This document shows, piece by piece, positions 31,776 to 44,050 of a stretch of DNA of 64,000 nt (its first letter is position 1; each line of letters begins with the position of its first letter). Under the pieces are notes generated by a model, which worked only from the letters and a program-made list of their open reading frames with translations, did not search any database and was not told the DNA's origin. This DNA comes from Ascidia mentula. Taxonomy: Eukaryota; Chordata; Ascidiacea; Phlebobranchia; Ascidiidae. Where the stretch lies: NCBI GenBank assembly GCA_947561715.1, contig OX387202.1, forward strand, positions 10,987,001-11,051,000. The letters are read 5' to 3'. The translations under genes and the position numbers were made by a program.

Positions 31776-34035
31776 ATGGAGCAACGCAAAAATGGTAGGC
31801 TATTAGTGTTTACACTAAAATTTACAAATTATTTTGTTTAAAAAAAATTTGGGCCTATCTCAAATTTATGGTTTCATTGCATACACATAGTTTTATTTAA
31901 ATCTGGAACTGAAATGTTTTGTAGTAATTCACTGAATATCTTTTTTGATTTAGTGCAAGAATTGCGTGGATATTTTGATGCAAAATCTGCCAATATTCGA
32001 AAGGATATAGAAAGGTGACGATATGGGTTGTGTTTTATTTTTACGAAATATATTTTATGTAAGAGCCCAACCATATCTAAACTAAAACAGCAAATATTGC
32101 TGAGTTGTCCTGGAAGAAACTAATAGGGGCACATTCCTTTCTACAAGCTCCTGTGAAATAATTTAAAGAATATTTTTATTCAGAGAAAAAGAAATCAAGT
32201 GACAAAACCAAGAAAGACGTCGAAAACATCTTGAAGAATATTTACAAAACCGAAAAGAGGTAATTGTATCGTTTCTGCCGACTTCGTATTTGTACAAAGT
32301 TTGATTATAAACAAATACAAACTTTATTACAAAAAATATAGAATTTCAGATCAGCGACACATGTGGAAATAATTCACAACAGTGAAAGGCAAAAGGAGTA
32401 TGTGCCAATAATGGGTGATCTACCTGCACCATTTCCGCCACTAATAACTAAGAAAGAGTTGTACAAGTTGGTAAAATAAAATAATAATATGAATTATGAA
32501 AAATAGCCATGCACAAATGATTTATTGTGTTGTAAGGTTTTGACAAAAAAATCCATGTGCTAAGATTGCTCACACAATTTATTTGCACAGGAACAAAGAA
32601 ACTATATCTTTATTCAGTGACTTAGAGGAATATGCCATTAACATGGACTCAACCAATGTTACATATTCAGCATTAATGAACGAACTCTTCGTTTGGAAAT
32701 TAACCGATCTGGAAAAAGTTAATTATTTTATTTTTGATAAGCAATGTGGAGACCTTTTAGATCGAAACAGTGGCCATCTGTCTGCAGCTCATACACAATT
32801 CATTACTAAAAGGGAGTTTAAACATTATTATATGTTTAGGTTCGGATTCTTTTTCACTGGGTCAGCTCCCAAGATTTGAATGCAATCAACTTTCCTGAAC
32901 ACTTAGATGTCGATTCGCCACTTGGTCATTTGAAGGCTATCAAAGAAGACAAAACTGATTACTCGGATTTGTTTCAACGGATCTGTAGGTAAACAATTTA
33001 GGTATCTTGCCACAATATACCTGATTTAACCGCTAAGCTCCTGCACTCAGTTGGTAGACTGTTGGGCCTGGTTAGACCTGATTTTTCAAATCTGCTTATC
33101 GGAAAAAGTGGCCGATTGAGTCAGGCTGCAATGCCTTGACAGCGAAGCCAATATACATTGTGTTATCTATTGGATAGCAGTCACCAGTTTGAGGTTTGTT
33201 CTGTAATATGGAAAACTGTGTATTTGCACTTTTTAATTAGCTGCAGACAAGTGTTTTGGCCTGATATGCTGCTCACCAAATCAGTATTGATTCTCTTGTT
33301 TATGCATGCCTGTGGTTCGGCAAAACCACATGCTGCCAATCGGTATTTTTCACGTAAAACGTGTGTGTGGAAACTTATAACACTACAGCATTGATAAAAC
33401 AATCTAGCGGGGCATAATAGCAACGTGACAATACGGAGATTGTAAAAAAATGGTGCGTTGTTAACATTGTCAGGTCAGCTCTATATAATGATGGAGCTTC
33501 GTAGATGAAAAATGACAATGTTTTCAACAGTATTGGCCAGTCTCTTTATTCTCAGAATTATGAGCAAATCCGTAAATATTGTTCCTAACAAATTTGCCAA
33601 CAACAGAATTTAGTCATGAAGTACGGTATGTTTTACAAACTACAAATCCGACTTTTATCTCATCAAAATGCATGGATTTCCACCGACCAAAATGGGTTTG
33701 TTCAAATAAAGTTTGGATACAATCACCCCGAAGAAATCTGGACGATTCATTGCATGCTACAAAGACGAAATAACCATAAATTAGAGAAAGCATTCGATGG
33801 TGATGTTGTTGATGTGTGCCAAACCGAAGATGAAGTGGTTGGTAAAAATTTGTTGCAATAATAAGTTGACAAAGTAAGTTAACTCTATTGTTTTTGCGTA
33901 CAGGTATGCAATATTCATTTGTCAAAAGCAGGACAATACATGTTTGCAGTTGTGACCAGTAAGGACAATGAAGATAATGGCCATCTTGTTTTTGAATATC
34001 AAATTAACGCTTCAGTATTTTCCTCGGCTAAATAA
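31776..34035 (+). pseudogene. KY/hillarin-like unit B, nonsense codon and missing core
   Basis: Exons recognised: 31776-31794 (MEQRKN), 31954-32014, 32184-32259, 32342-32466, 32591-32717, 32840-32988, 33607-33837 and 33904-34035. Protein features: EYVPIMGDLPAPFPP, LFVWKLTDLEK, FHWVSSQDLNAINFP, then a C-terminal beta domain (YGMFYKLQIRLLSHQ) ending INASVFSSAK. An in-frame TGA at 32200-32202 lies where unit H has AGA. Both the transglutaminase-like core exon and the WFLTDPDKF exon are missing; a tRNA-like repeat and unrelated bases fill 32989-33606. The remaining exons have ordinary splice sites. A pseudogene is most likely; exon skipping to a core-less protein would still meet the stop. Confidence 0.75.
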
Positions 34036-35374
34036 AGCAAAGATGAACCAGATTAATGTCCTTGAATGTTAACCACGATTTTCTTGTTCCTCCCCTACGT
34101 TTGTTCAAGCAATTACTTGAAGGTTGCATTTCTTAATTCAAAACTTCAATCACCGAACACACAGTGTGTGTAATTAAACTCAGCATGTTCAGATATTTGG
34201 AATGTGTTTTGCCACTTTGGGTGCATTATCTGGTGCGAAGAGGTTTCATTATGATATGAGTACAGTTAAAGTCCAATACAAAAAAATGTATTTTATTTCA
34301 AATTAGGAGTCAGGGATTCAGAAATGACGTGAATGTTTCTTCAAGTATTTTATAGATTTTAAGAAGTTCTGAATGCAGCTTCGTGATTTAGCATGTTTTC
34401 TGCATTGTAATAGGCTATGTTCAAAGGTAGTACATCCTATGCAACAACAATGTAGGCTACAGACAAATACCCGAGCTAGCCCAGGCAAAGTTATTGTCCC
34501 AGGGAAGCAGAATTTTAATCTGTAACACAGCGGACACGGTATATATATTGGTGTAATATCGCTAAGAAGGTGTGCTAGCCCTACAAATTATCGCGAGTTC
34601 ATCTAACTATATAACTGTAGTTAACATTGCACTACAAATACAAAATTCTTAGCCATTTTACTTGTTTTCTGCATTTGATGTAATTTATGGACAATCTGTG
34701 TGACATTTTTAACTAAAAGTAAGTTGTCACAAAAGGTTATTCTCGCAACTATGAATGGTATTCCCTGGTTCAATGCTCGTATTGTCTGTAGAGAAGATGC
34801 GTTATTGTGTGCAAAATGTCCATATGCCCGTGCCCACGCTACAGTTTTTTCCTGCAAGATTTGAATTCTTGCAATGCGATCGACCATAACATACTCAGGG
34901 GACACAAACACGGCTATTAACAAATCTTCGTTGTCAATTCAATGACGCGCTGGTCTTGTGATCGTCTTTGAGCCAATATTTATGTTGCGTAAAACAATAA
35001 AACCTCAAAGCAAATGCCTTTTTTGCGACTTGAACAACTCAGCGGAAGGTTCCCTCGGCATTTGCGACTGTGAATAAAGTTCGTAAAGTCTGCTTGGTCC
35101 GGTTATAAACGTGGACACAAAGACCAACGCGGAGTAGAAGTTGTTGATCCAACTATACAACCGCGTTTAAATCCCTGACCGTTACATATGTTCCGCCGAT
35201 GTGCTAGTTAGAGATAGACGTTCCATAAGTTAGAGTTATTTTAGGTTGAATGCATATGCGATGACCATTACTACATTATTTCGTATTTGATATGTGTATA
35301 TCTGGTATTTAGTTGCCAAAATCAGCCAAAAGGCGATCTTTTCAAGAAGTAGAGCGATTCCGTCAGAACATAAT
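34036..35374. repeat. Duplicated spacer B-C (paralogous to 51601-52864)
   Basis: Nearly collinear with the F-G spacer, including the strings TTGAGCCAATATTTATGTTG and GTTCCGCCGATGTGCTAG. No gene supported. Confidence 0.8.
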
Positions 35375-36599
35375 ATGTTTCAAGATAATTCATCTGATGA
35401 TATTTCAGTTGGCGGAGTTTTCTCGGAAAAAGGATGAGTGGTGAGACAATGTTGATAATGTACATTATCAAAATGGATCACTCATGATAAAACGGTTGCT
35501 ACAAGAAGCAAACTTTACTATTCTAATCCCTTTGCTTCCACTTTCAATTATGTTCATTGTTTAGTGAAAGATATAACGAGGAGGTTTTCCAAACAGATTT
35601 CACTACTTGGTGATGAAATTGAAAGGTATATCAAATGTACAAGCAAAATATTCTTTTGCCTCTAATTTGACAAATTTTTTCTACAGGGAGCGGAAAATTC
35701 GACTGCGCAACCAACAAATGCGGCAAAAACATCTAAATGAAAGGCTGCTATCAAGAAAAGAGGCAACTACAACCAACACATAAGGGCCTAAGAATTATCG
35801 TTTCATGATTATCAACGTATATACACATTTTTAGGATTTCAGTTCCGCTGAACGTATGGAAGAAAAGGTAAACTGTCAAAACGAGAAAGAACTCGTGCCG
35901 AAGCTGGGACAAGAGCCACCACCGGTACCACCTAAAACAACAAAAGACGATTTGTACAGGTGATCAAATATTTTTGTCCGGTAATTGATACATAATTATT
36001 GTTAATGATGTTCAGCGAGCGAGGAATCGCCGACTTATTTGATGACTTGGAGCAATTCGCCATCAACATGGATTCAGAAAATGTTACTTTTCCAGTTCTA
36101 ATGAAGCAACTTTTTATTTGGAAACTAACTGACCTTGAGAAGGTTGGGTTGTTTTTATATGCGTTTTTGAAACCTTAATTTGACTTTAATAGGTCAGAAT
36201 ATTGTTCCACTGGATCAGTTCGCAAGACTTGAACGCGATTAAATTTCCTGATCAACTAACATTGGACTCGCCTTTTGGTCAGTTAAAAGCAATAAAGGAA
36301 AACGACAGCAATTTCTCACTCGTGTTTCAACGATTGTGCCGGTAAACGTAAATATAATGCAATATTTGAGACTGTGAGTACAACATTGTTGATGTTTTTT
36401 ACTGAGGGCTGCTGGAATTCATTGCAAAGTTATCAAGGGTTACGCAAAAGGTTTCGGATACTATCCTGATCATTCATTTTCTGCCAATCCTCATCAATGT
36501 CGTGGAACTTGGAATGCTGTTCTTATCAACAATGAGTGGAGGTTTATTGACACCCATTGGGGAGCAAGAAGTCGTGATGGTATTAAAGAGGTTTACTGA

Positions 36600-36890
36600 C
36601 ATTGTAGCCAAACTACATCAGCCACTTTTTTGGATTTAAAAATCAAGCTCCCGGTGAGGTTTGAACTCCCAACCTTGAAATGACCAGACCGAACGCTCTA
36701 CTGAGGGTATATCGTGGTCAACATACGCAGGTGGAATGCCCAGGGAGTTAAAGCCTCACCAGGAGTTTTTTTCTCTTCCGACTTGTGCTGATCCAGCTTG
36801 GTTGCGATGCCAGTGAACCTAATGATAAATACGTTAGCTGAGGTAGTCTAGAAGGGGCCTGCGCTGCAGGGCCATGCAATCGCATCAAGC
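36600..36890 (-). repeat. tRNA-derived SINE-like repeat, copy 1
   Basis: On the minus strand a B-box-like GGGAGTTCAAACCTC is preceded by an A-box-like CTCAGTAGAGCGTTCGG, followed by a body shared with the copies at 40.3, 42.2, 46.5 and 54.1 kb (complement of GCTTGGTTGCGATGCCAGTG). It lies in the intron after the transglutaminase-like exon. Confidence 0.7.
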
Positions 36891-37019
36891 ACTTCTTCGT
36901 TGGTATTTTCACGAACATAGTGTAAAGCAACAACTCCTCCATCGCTGTAACGTTGTGTACCAACTCACCTGCTCCTGTGGGGCCACTTTGGTGAAACCAC
37001 GCGCAACCTTGCCGTTTGC

Positions 37020-37540
37020 ATGAAGGAGCATCAACCCTCAACGAAAGCCGAAAGTGAGGTCAGCAATCTCCTGTGGAAAAATCGGATTATCACATTAATT
37101 TCAATTCGACAATAGATCTACACAGTTGTAACATCAAATCCAAATTGCTAATTCTTGAAACACTATATACATCCAGCACCATAAACCATCACTGAACGTA
37201 GATGACAGCTCCAAACACCTATATATGTTCATCATCTAGGTCCGCACTGTAGCTCGACACATCGCAAATGATGACGTCGCTGCTGTGCTGTCGGTGCTGC
37301 TATCAGGTGACGCGCCTCCGGCTTGTTGCTTGGTGTTACTGTTGTTCCCTTCTGCCTGCTGAGTCCCCTCTTTACCTTGACGCTTTTTTGCAAGCGGTTC
37401 ATTATAGCACTGATGATGAACCCAGTAAGAGTTCGAAACGTTTACTTAATATGATAAACAGCATTTTAGCTATGGCTTTCCTTTTTAGACTCGTCAACTC
37501 AAGATATTTCGCACCTGGTTCCATCTTATTCTAACAGAAA
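37020..37540 (+). repeat. Penelope-type repeat, inverted relative to 55310-55840
   Basis: Nearly identical in reverse complement to 55310-55840, including CGCGCCTCCGGCTTGTTGC and the hammerhead-like core. It sits where exon 7 of unit C should be. Confidence 0.75.
37410..37439 (+). ncRNA. Hammerhead-like core with paired stem II
   Basis: CTGATGA (37410-37416), stem II GAAC paired to GTTC around CCAGTAAGA, then GAAAC (37435-37439). Upstream ATAGC can pair with downstream GCTAT as stem I, and GTTTA with TAAAC as stem III. The best-formed copy in the window. Confidence 0.65.
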
Positions 37541-38099
37541 CTCTTCTTGACACTTTTGAGTGTTGTCACTGGTTACAAGCCAGTTAATTTAAACCTTGCA
37601 TTTGAATTCCAGTTTTACCTCAAATTATCAGCTTTAGCTGAAAAACGCTAAATTAGTTCGTCATGTGAAACACAATATTATTATCATTACAATTCTCTTA
37701 ACATTCTTGATTGTTATATGTCCGTCATTAAATGGCCGATGTTTTACGAACTCAAACTTGTATCACACGAGAATGCAATTGTACAAACAGACGAAAATGG
37801 GTTTGTAAAGTTTTTAACAAATCTCCATGAAAAAGTTGAAAGCAAGTTGCAGGACGAAGTGCTGAATTCTGTTAAAATCAAGCGAAGTAAAGACGAACAG
37901 GTAAGAGTCAAAACAAAAACATAGTGAACGATATTGTAAAGGTTTGATTGAATCTGCTTTACAGTTGTTCGAGGTTCGCCTTCGTAAACCTGGGCAATAT
38001 ATTTTGACCATATTAGGAAGACCATCAAGTGACAAAATATGGACGTATGTATGTCGTTATCAAATAGACGGCTCCAAGATCGAATCCGACACTGAGTGA

Positions 38100-40270
38100 A
38101 CGAAGGAGAATACAAACTACGAACTAGTCATGTATATATTCAGTAGTGTGTGTTACCGATAACTGAAACGTATACTTGTGCATTATTTTTCACTCTTATA
38201 CAAGCATGTGATCCATAATGTTCGGTAAGCTACTTACAGTGCAAACTGTTTCGACCAATAAGATCTCATCAGTGCAACTGGAGGGTGTAGTTCTGAACTA
38301 AATGGTGAAACTTGTCACGCGTTTTATCGCTTTCGCCTCGTTTAACCGTTGCAATGATGTAAACAAGCAATCTGTCAATAATTCTATCATGAACTCATAC
38401 GACTGTTTGCAACATTTATTGTCGACTAACTGAAAGTGTATGTCTGTAACCGGCCAAAAAATGATGTAACTTGTCAATTTCATGAAGCAAAATGTGTCTT
38501 TTTTCTGATCTGGAGCTGACAGTTTTCTTGAAGTTCAATTGTACGTGAAACACTTGTCGCCACCTAAGTTGACATAGAAGCCACGTTAAAAACGCTGACA
38601 TGTCTGCAGGCGTAATTAAATACTTTTTAATTTTGTCTGCAGTTGATATAACCTGATGCGAAGTAACTATGAAATTAGATCAATCATTGACAAGATTTAT
38701 TAATCATCTTTGATGTTAAGAACATGCTTAAATTCCCGAAAAGAGCGTAAGTAAACACCGAGTCCCATTGGTAAACTTCTTTACATGGGAGAGTCTCGTT
38801 TACGTAGTGAAAGTAATCATTGCGACCTTCGCTACAGCGTATGGAGATAGCCTGATATTTTGCTCGAAACACTTGTTCCAGTAAAATATTTTAACCGGTA
38901 AGATAAAAAAAAATTATTTAGAATACAGCCTCATAAATATCGTCATTGGATGCATCCATGCCGTAGGTAAGGTTATTTTTAAAGCAACAGTGATATGAAG
39001 TAAGTAATGTCGAACCTGGTTGCTGTAATAAACATTACAGCTTTTTGTATTATTTCATTGAAAAACACGTAGTCCTGAGTAACAAAGCCTACGGTTTTAT
39101 ATATTTTTTTTTCGTACCGATTAATCTAATATTATAAACTGTAGAACCAGGCGTGCTATTGTATGCTGCTTTTTCCAGGCGTTATTGCTGATACACGATG
39201 TTTGTGACGTAGACCCTATTAGGGCACAATAGCTACATTGCTGAGACATATCAAGTCAAAACAGTTTGAACTGTGCGAAAATGCAGTTCACGGATTGTGA
39301 CTCCAGGGTTTCTCCTTTCTGTTTTTTTTTTGTTACATTGGTGCCTGCGGTAGATACCGTTGGTCACAATCTGCACTCGATTCATTGTGATTGGCATGTA
39401 TGCTTTTAATTGTTTAGTTTATAGCAATGTACAACCGTTTGCTTAATATAATATCTTTTGCAACATACAAATAAAGTCTATTGCGGTTATTTTACACTCT
39501 TTTATCACACAACAATGCAACATCCATTTGTTTGTTTTGTTCTTAAAGAGCCTCATCTGATTTTTTCATGGTTGATTAATCATGGTCGGATTTTTTCGCC
39601 CGTGTTCGGTCATGCGCAACCACCTTCAGCGATGTGGCTTATCACGGTTTTAAGACAAAGTAACGTTCCAAGGGTTTGTCTATTGTTAAACTTCAATACC
39701 GATTAGACTTTGCTGCTAAACGTCGAAATTTCAAGTAGCATTTTAAAGGAATATTTTGACAATGCTTAATTTCAAGCACAAACGTGGAAGTCTATTTTTG
39801 CAACTAAATCGTGATATAACAAAACTAATAACAAAGCAAGATTTAAAATTTGTCAATAGTTGCAAACAATTTGTAACAGTTTGGCAATAATCTGATTTAG
39901 TTGTTAGAGTGCTTTTTCGTGCTACATTAAAGGGCTATTACTTGATTGTGCACAGGTGTTTCATTCAGGCAACATGGTATCTCGCGTGAACACCGTGTAG
40001 CCTCTTGTTATAGCGGGTGATCATGCGCTTTGTTTGTTGACTTTTCGAGCGTTGCCCTTCGACACTGTCAATTGATTTGGAATACTTTAACCCAAGTATT
40101 ATGTTACCTGGCTAACTGCGGAGTCCATGTTAGCACAGTTTTGAGATATATCTCGTTAAATAGATCAAGCATGTTTCCATGTATTATTGTGCACAACAGT
40201 TATTCCTGCAAGGTTTAGTTCTTTTCAATGCGGTCTACCATAACATATGCCAGAGACACAAACACGGCTA
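38100..40270. repeat. Duplicated spacer C-D (paralogous to about 55900-57800)
   Basis: Shares long stretches with the region after unit G, for example TATATTCAGTAGTGTGTGTT and TTTTTCATGGTTGA. No gene seen. Confidence 0.75.
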
Positions 40271-40289
40271 TTAACAAATCATGTAAGGT

Positions 40290-40640
40290 TCAGTTGCATC
40301 ACAGCCAAGCTGATCAGCCACCCGACAAGTCGAAGCGATATCTAAAAAATCAAGTTCCCAGTGCGGCTTGAACTCACGACCCAGGGCTAACCGGGCCCAA
40401 CGCTCTACCGACTCACAGGTTTGCTTGACTGCGCTATCGATTATTGATCTGAGCTTCGGGAGCTTAGCGGTTTTACAGGGTATAGTGCAGTCAATGTACA
40501 CTGGTGCATAAGTCCACAGCTTGCCAGGGGATCTTTACATATACTTATACGGATCTCCACCACCACTTGGCTGCAATGTCAGTGAACCTTATAATCAAAA
40601 TACGTGAGCTGAGATCGCCAAATATAAATGTCGTGTGCAG
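40290..40640 (-). repeat. tRNA-derived SINE-like repeat, copy 2 (second head type)
   Basis: The minus-strand tRNA-like head, GGTAGAGCGTTGGGCCCGG then GTGAGTTCAAGCCGCAC, differs from copy 1, but the body after TTGGCTGCAATGTCAGTGAA is the same. Lies upstream of unit D; a close copy lies upstream of unit E. Confidence 0.7.
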
Positions 40641-40979
40641 TGTGGCGATACTGCCTTGCCATGCGATAACATATAACACTTCTGCCTTGTCATGCATGTT
40701 TTTCTTTTTTAGGGTTTGAATACGAAATATGAATTTTTTATCCAACGACAAGTGCTCACACGGTAAGTTTGTAACTAGCATGTCTTTGACGCAAGTTATC
40801 ATCACACAAACTTAACGATAAAACAACAGCCCAAACTAACGCAATGAATCTACTCAAAGTTAATGCATTTATTACAAACTTCTCAAATGTAAATGAGATT
40901 ACCTAAAACGGTTATTTCATAACACGGGTAATTTCTGTCGATCATTATTTAACATTCTTTACCATTCGTAGTGACCAAA

Positions 40980-43900
40980 ATGACGTCATATTTCGACGGA
41001 ATTGCATCCACAATCCGCGATGAATTGGACAGGTAACAAAGTATTTGATTAGAAAACCGACAAATCTAACTTGAAAATAACTTGAAATTTAGTCTAACGG
41101 TAAAATAACTTCAGATACATGTAATGCTCTGTGCTATGTAATGTGATATACGCATGTTAACCATAAAACGACAAATAATAACTGTTAAAATAGGGAGAAA
41201 CAAATTAAACGTCGTAACCAGGAAACAAGAAAACGGTATCTTGAAAGTCGGCTTCAAGACAGAAAAGAGGTAAGATGCTGTTTTTACGCTTGTGTAGTTG
41301 TGATGTCATTATTTATGGCGTGTTTCAAACTACATCGCACATGTAACATAGAACCTTAGTTCCGCAACAAACGTGATAAGAACTGTAAACAAACACAACG
41401 AAGCAGAACTCGTGCCTGAACTGAATAAAGAACCACCACCTTCACCACCACGAACTAGTAAAGAAGAGTTGTACGGGTAAGATACTGTACCAAATTCATT
41501 TAGGTAAGCAAAAGCAAAAACAACAGCGTTTCTGTAAAGGAGTGGAAGAACAGATTTGTTCAAGGACTTGGAGCAATATGCTGTAAACATGGATACTGAG
41601 GATGTGACTTTTCCGGCTTTAATGAAGCAATTGTTAATTTGGAAACTGACTGACCTTGAAAAAGTTGGTTTTGATATCTTTATTGTTAAAGGAACACCAA
41701 CCCTTTGAAATTTGATTAGTTTAATATTGTTCTACTGTCTGATTTTTATATTTTTGCAATGTTTTCTTAAGGTTAGGATTCTGTTCCATTGGATAAGTTC
41801 TCAAGATTTAAACGAGACAACATTTCCTGACAAACTTACAGCAGATTCACCGTTAGGTCAGCTAAAGGCAATTAAAGAGGGAAGATCGAGTTACCACCTC
41901 GTGTTCCAACGATTGTGTCGGTAAAACTTGTTTGCGCAAAGATAAACCACGCAATATTTTTACATACATGCATTGTTTAATTTGATGTAGTTTACAGTGT
42001 TAAAAATAAGTTTAATGTTTTTAAGTGCTGCTGGAATTCATTGCAAAGTTATCAAGGGTTACAAAAAAGGTTTCGGATACTATCCTGATCATTCATTTTC
42101 TGCCAATCCTAATCAATTCCATGGAACTTGGAATGCTGTTCTTATAAATCATGAATGGAGGTTTATTGACACCCATTGGGGAGCAAGAAGTCGTAATGGT
42201 ATTAAGGAAGTTTACTGACATTGCAGTCAAACATGCATCGGTCACTTTTTCCGACAAGTCGGGCCAGGATTTAAAAATCAAGCTCTCGGTGAGGTTTGAA
42301 CTCCCAACCCTGGAATAAACAGACCGAACGCTCTGCTCAGGGTATATTGTGGTGAACACACACAGGTGGTATGCCCAGGGAGTTAGAGCCTCACCAGGAG
42401 TTTAGTCTCGCTCTGACTTATCGTGCGTATCCAGCTTGGTTGCAATGTCAGTGAACCTAATAATCAATAAGTTAGCTGAGATAGTCTAGTAGGGGCCTGC
42501 GCCGTCGGACTATCCTGTCTTGTCATGCAATAGCATCAAACACACTTGTAGCTAACAGAGTTGAATATTAATATGAAATACGAAAGTGTATCTGTAATAT
42601 TGGGATTTGTTTATAAGTGACCTGTTTTCCACGTACGATATGACAACGCATATACGTGTCCAACAACCCTGACTCTAAAACAATAACCTGGACTCTGAAC
42701 TGTTGTAACCTGTTTGTCCGCCCAACATGCCTTGTGGCTGAATTTGACCATTGCTACTGTATATAACGAATTGCATTTGCTTATGTTTGGAGTTGGTGAG
42801 GGTGAGGGTGAATCCACCCATTCTGCGTTGATTCCAGCCACTCTTTTTGGGAGGTTTAATTTGGACTGTTGTCGTACGTTTGTGCCATCTTCAGTAAAAT
42901 ATTGCTATACCTGATTGTTGTCAGATACACGGATGATTAGTCGCACAAAGGGGCAAGTTACGTATAAACAAATACCAATATTACAGATACAGTTTTGAAT
43001 TTCATATTAATATTACACTGTGTTCGCTACACTATTTAAGTGTTGTTAGTTTTTTTAACTATAAAACTGGATATAGACATTAATTTTTTTGTTTACAAAT
43101 AGTTTCATTTGTCTATCAGAAACAACAGGGGCATTTACGTACAAATTTGAAGAGTTTTGGTTTCTCACTGATCCAGACAAGTTTATCTCAAGCCATTATC
43201 CAGATGAATCCGCTTGGCAACTTTTACATCAATCAATAAGACTTGATCAGTTTAAGGTTTGCAAAAAGATTTTGTATCCAAGATAATGGTTTAGCTGAAC
43301 CTATCCTAGGATAGATCACATTTCTTCATCTATTTTCTTGTAAATGTTCTGACGGCCTTGTGATATAAAAGTAGTAGCTTAAACTCGCTACAAAATATAA
43401 TTGTACTTTAAACGACAGAGTATTCAAGTAATTAAAATCGTTTGGTGATTTTTAAATAATTAATTAATACAAAAATAATCACCCAATCTACCAGAATCCT
43501 ATGACAAGTTTTGAAAAAACCTTTCTTTTCCTTAATCGAGTTTTAATTTTTTTTTATGCTTGGGTGTGAAAGAATGACTTCAATACGAACTTGGCATTTT
43601 CAAGCGAATTAAGCCAATATATGTGATTGACAGAAATCAGTCTTCAAATGGCCAAACTTCTACAAATTTAAGCTTAATCTCTTATCCCACCCCAATGGAA
43701 TGATAAAACCTGATGAAACTGGATTTGTAAAGATTGTGCTGAAAAATACGTCTGGGAGAAGTGATCTTGAACTCTCATCGATTCTTAAAGAAAAAGTTGA
43801 AAACAGGTTGAAGGAAGACGTGTTTGGATGTGTTAAGGCGTTCAAAGTCGCGGACGAACCGGTAACAATTCTTAAACTATTGCACAGTGTGTGTGTTTTA

Positions 43901-44050
43901 ACCTCACATTTTGCACATTACATTTTACAGGTATTTGAGGTTCGTCTTCCGAAGCCTGGGCAATATATTCTAAGCTTATGCGGTGGCTACCCTGATGAAA
44001 ATAAGACAGGCTTTTGTCGATATCAAGTAGACGGTTCTTTGATGAAGTGA
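40980..44050 (+). CDS. KY/hillarin-like transglutaminase-like protein, unit D (complete)
   Basis: Nine exons, all in frame: 40980-41032, 41194-41269, 41352-41476, 41540-41663, 41772-41920, 42026-42198, 43120-43256, 43634-43861, 43931-44050; 394 aa. Start MTSYFDGIASTIRD; charged helix 19-43; Pro-rich EPPPSPP about 70-76; helical domain with LLIWKLTDLEKVRILFHWI about 115-135; transglutaminase-like core about 160-233; WFLTDPDKF about 249-257; C-terminal beta domain 280-394 ending YQVDGSLMK. KY-family proteins are cytoskeletal, muscle- or contractile-ring-associated. The core has Arg at the catalytic Cys position (about 164), Gly (209) at the His position with His at 208, and keeps Asp 224, so enzyme activity is unlikely. 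No signal peptide. An exon upstream of the ATG, as in units B and H, is possible. Confidence 0.85.
42235..42545 (-). repeat. tRNA-derived SINE-like repeat, copy 3
   Basis: Same head and body as copy 1, in intron 6 of unit D. Minus-strand B-box-like GTTGGGAGTTCAAACCTC. Confidence 0.7.

Larger units (their letters stand above)
35375..38099 (+). pseudogene. KY/hillarin-like unit C, exon 7 missing
   Basis: Exons: 35375-35440 (MFQDNSSDD; one base shorter than in unit G, so out of phase, though a later ATG 35434 could start), 35565-35625, 35687-35762, 35835-35959, 36016-36142, 36193-36341, 36407-36579, then 37718-37900 and 37965-38099. The core reads GYAKGFGYYPDHSF, then CRGTWNAVLINNEW and FIDTHWGA. 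The WFLTDPDKF exon is absent: 36600-37540 holds a SINE-like repeat and a Penelope-type repeat. The C-terminal beta exon (IKWPMFYELKLVSH) has lost its AG acceptor. The last exon, LFEVRLRKPGQYILTI, is intact to TGA. The intron 2 donor is GC. Confidence 0.75.

Noticed and set aside
33040..33130. tRNA-like string TCAGTTGGTAGACTGTTGGG in unit B
   Set aside because: Only an A-box-like motif is visible; no full cloverleaf.
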